A DNA stretch of 64,000 nt from Methylobacterium pseudosasicola. GTDB taxonomy: Bacteria; Pseudomonadota; Alphaproteobacteria; Rhizobiales; Beijerinckiaceae. The DNA is taken from NCBI RefSeq assembly GCF_900114535.1, contig NZ_FOTK01000027.1, positions 23,227-87,226 on the forward strand. Direction: 5' to 3'. The position numbers were made by a program, and so were the translations under genes. This document shows positions 60,387 to 64,000 of this stretch, in pieces; position 1 is the first letter of the stretch; each line of letters starts with the position of its first letter. The notes under the pieces are model-generated. The model worked only from the letters and a program-made list of their open reading frames with translations, was not told the origin of the DNA and made no database searches.

Positions 60387-61379
60387 TCAAGCGTCCCGCC
60401 TCCACAAGCCTGATAGGTTCTGCCACGCCGGAGCCAGGACGAAGCTCGTCAGCGGGATCAGCAGACCGCCGACCGCCAGCCCGATCAGGCCCGACGCCAT
60501 CGCGGTGACCAGCCACGCGACCAAGCCCTTCGCAAACGGAACGTACGAGGCTGTGCGCACCGCGGCCTCGTGCGTGAGGTGTGCCGGGGCCGACAGGCCG
60601 TAGGTCTCCAGCCCGTGCATCAGGATCCCGCCGCCGACCCAGATCATCGCCGCCGTACCCACGATGGCCAGGAGCTTGAGCAGGATCGGCATGCCGTTGA
60701 CCACGCCGCGTCCGAGACCGCGGATGAGGCTTCCGAACGGCGGCCCCGCTTGGCTGCGGGCGAGCGCGAGGCCCGCGTCGTCGGCCTTCACGATGAGCGC
60801 CACCACGCCGTAGACGCCCGCGGTGATGCCCACAGCGACGATGGCCAGGACGGCCGCCCGCATCCAGAAGCTGCCCTCCGGCAAGGCGGCGAGGGTGATG
60901 GCCATAATCTCGGCCGAGAGGATAAAGTCGGTCTTGATGGCACTCGCCACGCGGCGATCTTCCAGGGCCTGATCGCTCCCCGTGTCGCCCCGGCCTTCCG
61001 CCTCATGCCCGTGCGCGTGATGGGGAAAGAGGGCCTCGTAGACCTTCTCGGTGCCCTCGTAGCAGAGGTACGCGCCGCCCAGCATCAGGAGCGGCGTGAT
61101 CGCCCAGGGCGCGAAGGCGCTGAGCGCGAGGGCGCCCGGCAGCAGGAACAGGAGCTTGTTGCGGAGCGATCCCAGGGCGATCTTGCCGACGATCGGCAGT
61201 TCGCGCTCCGCCGCAAAGCCGACGACGTAGCGGGGTGTGACCGCGGCATCGTCGATGACGACGCCGGCCGCCTTCGTTCCGGCCCGGGCGGCTTGACCCG
61301 CGACGTCGTCCAGGGACGCTGCCGCCCCCCTGACCATGAACGCGACATCGTCCAAGAGGGCGATCAATCCAACGCTCAC
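60387..61379 (-). CDS. DUF808 inner-membrane protein (YedI-like)
   Basis: 330 residues. DUF808 landmarks are GLIALLDDVAFMVRGAAASLDDVA at the N-terminus (shown here in two parts: GLIALLDDVA, then AASLDDVAGQ), AGVVIDDAAVTPRYV, GGAYLCYEGTEKV and a His-rich loop (HHAHGHE) around residue 120. Six or more membrane helices follow. The family is widespread in Proteobacteria and has no assigned function. It is convergent with the urt operon. Confidence 0.88.
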   Translation of the reverse strand: MSVGLIALLDDVAFMVRGAAASLDDVAGQAARAGTKAAGVVIDDAAVTPRYVVGFAAERELPIVGKIALGSLRNKLLFLLPGALALSAFAPWAITPLLMLGGAYLCYEGTEKVYEALFPHHAHGHEAEGRGDTGSDQALEDRRVASAIKTDFILSAEIMAITLAALPEGSFWMRAAVLAIVAVGITAGVYGVVALIVKADDAGLALARSQAGPPFGSLIRGLGRGVVNGMPILLKLLAIVGTAAMIWVGGGILMHGLETYGLSAPAHLTHEAAVRTASYVPFAKGLVAWLVTAMASGLIGLAVGGLLIPLTSFVLAPAWQNLSGLWRRDA

Positions 61380-61677
61380 AGGTCTGTCCTCGTCCGCGAT
61401 AAGTCCGCCAGACAGACGATCCGCGGCCGGATTTGATCCGTCACACCCGAAGATCGGGGCGGCAGGGTAGCCGAAAACGCTCGCCTATGAGCCGGAAGAT
61501 CGCGGACCTGTATCGAGCGCTTCGCAGACCGAATCGGCGGCCGCCGCCCGCGCGGCGTTGATCCGGAGCGCCATCGTGGGCACAGTGCGCGCCGATCAAC
61601 AGTATCGAGACCGGACAGGACTGGACGCGATCCGTGACGCTCCCCACCGAGCCCCTGAAGGCGAAGGGCGACCCGAC

Positions 61678-61929
61678 GTGACGAGCCCGGACATTCCGGC
61701 CGACAAGCTGGCCGAGGTGGCCGGGCTGGCGACGGCACTGGCCGACCGTATCCTCGAACAGCACGCCGCGGGGGCGACGATCCCGCCGAAGCAGTTCCAC
61801 ATGCTCGTCAACGCGACCCGGATGCTGCAGGACCACGGCGTCGCGTGGCCGACGGCGGTCGAGCGCGTCCTGACGGAGGTCGCCCGGCGCGCCGAGGCGA
61901 TCTCCGACGGCGATGACCGCGTCTCATGA
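61678..61929 (+). CDS. small hypothetical protein
   Basis: 83 residues from GTG 61678 (the frame is open from TTG 61558, but that part looks non-coding). Helical: IPADKLAEVAGLATALADRI, then HMLVNATRMLQDHGVAWP. No motif recognised. It is followed by the small membrane protein gene at 61979. Confidence 0.45.
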   Translation: MTSPDIPADKLAEVAGLATALADRILEQHAAGATIPPKQFHMLVNATRMLQDHGVAWPTAVERVLTEVARRAEAISDGDDRVS

Positions 61930-61978
61930 CCATGATACGGCTCTTCCGCGTCCCGAAGCGATCCTGGCAGAGCCGGCC

Positions 61979-62131
61979 ATGAATCCTGTCGTCCTGGCCC
62001 TGATGCTCGCGCTGCTGACCGCCTGGATCGGCATCGGCGTCGTGGTGATCGCCTATGGCACGCCGCTCGGCGTCGCCCTCTACGTCCTGGCCATCGTCGC
62101 CACGAACCCGAGGGTCTGGCGGTTGCGGTGA
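61979..62131 (+). CDS. small two-helix membrane protein
   Basis: 50 residues from ATG 61979. Almost entirely two hydrophobic helices (LALMLALLTAWIGIGVVVIA and VALYVLAIVA) with a short basic C-terminus, so it should span the membrane twice. Function unknown. Confidence 0.5.
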   Translation: MNPVVLALMLALLTAWIGIGVVVIAYGTPLGVALYVLAIVATNPRVWRLR

Positions 62132-62224
62132 CGGATCGCGGGGACGACGCATCGACGGTAGCGCGTTCTCGATGGCCGCGCGCGGGAGTCCGGAAACCCG
62201 GATTCGCCGCTTCCGCATCACGCC

Positions 62225-62422
62225 TCAGGCCACGTTCTCGTTGCTGGCCTCGACGGTCGGCGCCGCGACCTCCTGCGCGATCCGCTCGCCGATCAGCTGG
62301 AGGAGAATGCGGGCCGCCAACTGCATCTCGCTGGTGCCGTGTGTCTTCACGGCCTCGTAGGCCGCAATGCAGGCGTCCAGCATCGCCTCGAGCCCGGCAT
62401 CCTCGGTCATCGGTTCCGTCAT
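62225..62422 (-). CDS. small acidic hypothetical protein
   Basis: 65 residues from ATG 62422 (ATG 62410 is possible). Helical and acidic: LEAMLDACIAAYEAVKTHG, then AARILLQLIGERIAQEV. It is divergent from the gene at 62580 across a region with several TTGC/TGCAA-type repeats. Confidence 0.45.
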   Translation of the reverse strand: MTEPMTEDAGLEAMLDACIAAYEAVKTHGTSEMQLAARILLQLIGERIAQEVAAPTVEASNENVA

Positions 62423-62579
62423 CGATCGGTTTATGAGACGCCTATTGCGTCCGCGGAACGATCGTACAACCGGCAGTTTTACTGGTGTGGTATGCGGTTG
62501 AAGATTGCATAGCACGGTTGCGTACCCCCGCATGGCCTGCAATCAATGCGTGCAATAACCCTGCCCGGTTGCAAAGCCG

Positions 62580-62846
62580 ATGGAGAGCATAGGGATGCCG
62601 AACGACGCTCGGTCCGCGGCCTGTGCTGAAACGTCCGGACCCCGCCTGCAACGCGTTGCACAGGCTCTCGACGTGCCCGTCGAGGCCTTCTACGGGAGCG
62701 CGCCCTTTGATCCGGTGACCGCCGGCGCGGCCGAACTGCTCCGCATCTGGCACACGATCCGGGATCCGCAGACGCGGGAAGACCTCCTGCTGGCCGCGCG
62801 TGGATTCGCCGACCGCGAAGCCGACGCGTGCTTGGCCGCCGAATAG
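62580..62846 (+). CDS. half-length XRE-type regulator-like protein
   Basis: 88 residues from ATG 62580 (ATG 62595 is possible). RLQRVAQALDVPVEAFYG is the segment that normally follows the helix-turn-helix of XRE regulators, and the C-terminal part (ELLRIWHTIRDPQTREDLLL) is the usual dimerisation tail. The DNA-binding helices themselves are missing, so it may act as a dimerisation partner or be a truncated gene. Confidence 0.5.
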   Translation: MESIGMPNDARSAACAETSGPRLQRVAQALDVPVEAFYGSAPFDPVTAGAAELLRIWHTIRDPQTREDLLLAARGFADREADACLAAE

Positions 62847-62957
62847 ACCCGCCCGACATCCCGGGTTGTTCGCCCGGGCTTGATCTGATGCAACCCGACG
62901 ATGCGGAACACCGGATCCGCCCCCGGCCCTGAGCCGAGCGCGCCGGGAGCGATGGCC

Positions 62958-63092
62958 TCAGATCAGATAGACGACGCCGTGCGCCTTGAAGGCTTTCGGA
63001 CACTTGCTTTCGTCGACCAGCTTCTGAGCGTCTTCGATCGTCAGATGTCGGTCGGCCGCCACCTCGGCGAGGGTCATCCACTTGCTCTGCAC
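62958..63092 (-). CDS. small hypothetical protein
   Basis: 44 residues from GTG 63092, chosen because CAGGAGA lies about 8 bases upstream; the open frame extends to 63143. MTLAEVAADRHLTIEDAQKL looks like a small excisionase/MerR-like helix-turn-helix start. It lies just beside the IS5-type element. Confidence 0.4.
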   Translation of the reverse strand: MQSKWMTLAEVAADRHLTIEDAQKLVDESKCPKAFKAHGVVYLI

Positions 63093-63149
63093 GGCGTCGT
63101 CTCCTGCTTTCGCGGTCAACGACGCTCTGGCCGGATGGTTCAAGCCTAG

Positions 63150-63995
63150 GTAGGGGACTCATTCAGGTCCATGCGATCACACAGGAAACGAGTGCGACGG
63201 CGGCCAGATAGTTGCAGGCCAAGCGGTCGTAGCGGGTCGCGACGCGCCGCCAGTTTTTGAGATGGCCGAATAGGCGCTCAATCCTGTTGCGCCGGCGGTA
63301 GGCGATCCGGCTGTGCTTATAGGGTACCGTTCGGGTGGCTGTGGACGGGATGGTGGCGATCACCCGGTGGCTCTTGAGCCAATCCCTCAGGCTCTGTGCA
63401 TCGTAGGCTTTGTCGGCGATCAGGCGCTTGGGCGGTACGACAGCCTGCAGCAGTGGCAGCGCCATGCTGATGTCGGCCACGTTGCCGGGCGTCAGGGCGA
63501 ACGCAACCGGTCGGCCACGACCATCGGCCAAGCAATGGATTTTGCTCGTGAAGCCGCCGCGCGAGCGGCCGATGGCCTGGCTCCAGGCCCCCCTTTTCCG
63601 CCCGATGCTGAGCGGTGTGCCTTCACGTGAGAGGCATCGAGCATCAGTTCGTCGGGGACAGGGCCTGCGGCTGCGACCTTTGCAAACAGGCGCTGCCAGA
63701 CCCCGCGCTGGGACCACCTGTTGTAGCGGTTGTAGATCGTGGTGTGCGGGCCGTAGGCGGCGGGCGTATCCTGCCACCGGCAGCCGACCTTCAGCACATG
63801 CAGAATGCCGCTGATGACCCGCCTGTCGTCGACCCGAGGTTTGCCGGGTTGACCGTGAGGCAGGTGCGGCTCGATCCGCGCCCAGGCTTCGTCCGAAAGC
63901 CAGAACAGCCGTGCCATCGCGATCCTCCTAAGCTGAAAACCCCAAACTCAGGAAGAAAACGCGAGCGCCCGCAAATGGTTGTATGAGTTCCCTAC
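63150..63995 (-). mobile_element. IS5-family (IS427-group-like) insertion sequence
   Basis: 846 bp. Ends read GTAGGGGACTCATTCA (left) and, on the other strand, GTAGGGAACTCATACA (right), so the inverted repeats match at 14 of 16 bases. CTAG flanks both sides (63146-63149 and 63996-63999), consistent with insertion at CTAG. It contains one two-frame transposase. Confidence 0.85.
63163..63917 (-). CDS. IS5-family transposase made by frameshifting
   Basis: OrfA runs from ATG 63917 (LFWLSDEAWARIEPHLP, CRWQDTPAAYGPHTTIYNRY) and OrfB continues in the -1 frame (QAIGRSRGGFTSKIH, LIADKAYDAQSLRDWL, RRRNRIERLFGHLKNWRR) to 63163. The switch site is AAAAGGGGGG (complement of 63588-63597), a slippery run expected for programmed -1 frameshifting in the IS427 group. 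DDE residues sit in LDASHVK, DKAYD and the final NRIERLFGHLK. It appears intact and probably active. Confidence 0.88.
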
Positions 63996-64000
63996 CTAGC

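Noticed and set aside
1..64000. CRISPR array, tRNA or rRNA genes
   Set aside because: No regularly spaced identical short repeats and no recognisable tRNA or rRNA sequence was seen on reading; a covariance-model scan was not possible.

Overview
The window looks like chromosome (or a large replicon) of a high-GC alphaproteobacterium of the Rhizobiales, most probably Methylobacterium or a close relative. This is inferred from base composition, a long urtB, the NCS2/BMP/urate gene set and the insertion sequences. I could not run a search, so the genus is not proven. No rRNA, tRNA or CRISPR array was recognised.

Positions 1-19,100 are an accessory region. They hold a possible HEPN-type protein, a repeat-rich stretch with a large hairpin, and a large serine recombinase. 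Next is a compact module: an intact metallophosphoesterase, a Lon-like AAA+ ATPase without a protease domain, a second metallophosphoesterase that has lost nearly all its metal ligands, and a small helical protein. Orphan regulators, a Cys-rich protein and an IS481-family element with a broken transposase follow. An NmrA-like/LysR pair is then followed by gene debris: an alpha-helical gene fragment, a patatin fragment and an IS3 orfA fragment.

Positions 18,187-44,201 form a nitrogen-scavenging island. Operon A is a BMP-type ABC importer with formamidase (amiF) and biuret hydrolase (biuH) genes inserted between the permease and ATPase genes. A urate block follows: uricase, a urate/xanthine-type NCS2 permease, and a divergent fused OHCU decarboxylase/HIU hydrolase. 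Operon B pairs a Tsx-like outer-membrane channel with a second complete BMP importer. A second biuret-hydrolase-like enzyme, guanine deaminase, and a GntR regulator divergent from a second NCS2 permease and allophanate hydrolase (atzF) complete the island. Five small exported proteins, most sharing an N-terminal QSYxAP... motif, are scattered through it.

Positions 45,140-53,818 carry an RND efflux pair, a TetR regulator, a FabF-like enzyme, an alpha/beta hydrolase and a DUF302 protein. Two near-identical promoter-operator modules lie in this block. Positions 54,345-59,993 are the urea transporter urtABCDE. The end holds a DUF808 membrane protein, several small genes and an IS5/IS427-type element inserted at CTAG.

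Sigma-54 promoters (GG-N10-GC with TGGCA..TTGC) are visible before urtA, before the urate permease, before the OHCU/HIU gene, before the Tsx-BMP operon and, more weakly, before guanine deaminase. They tie urate, purine and urea uptake to nitrogen limitation. Together the genes suggest a route: purine or guanine to xanthine and urate, then ureides; biuret (and possibly triuret) to allophanate, then ammonia and CO2; plus direct urea import.
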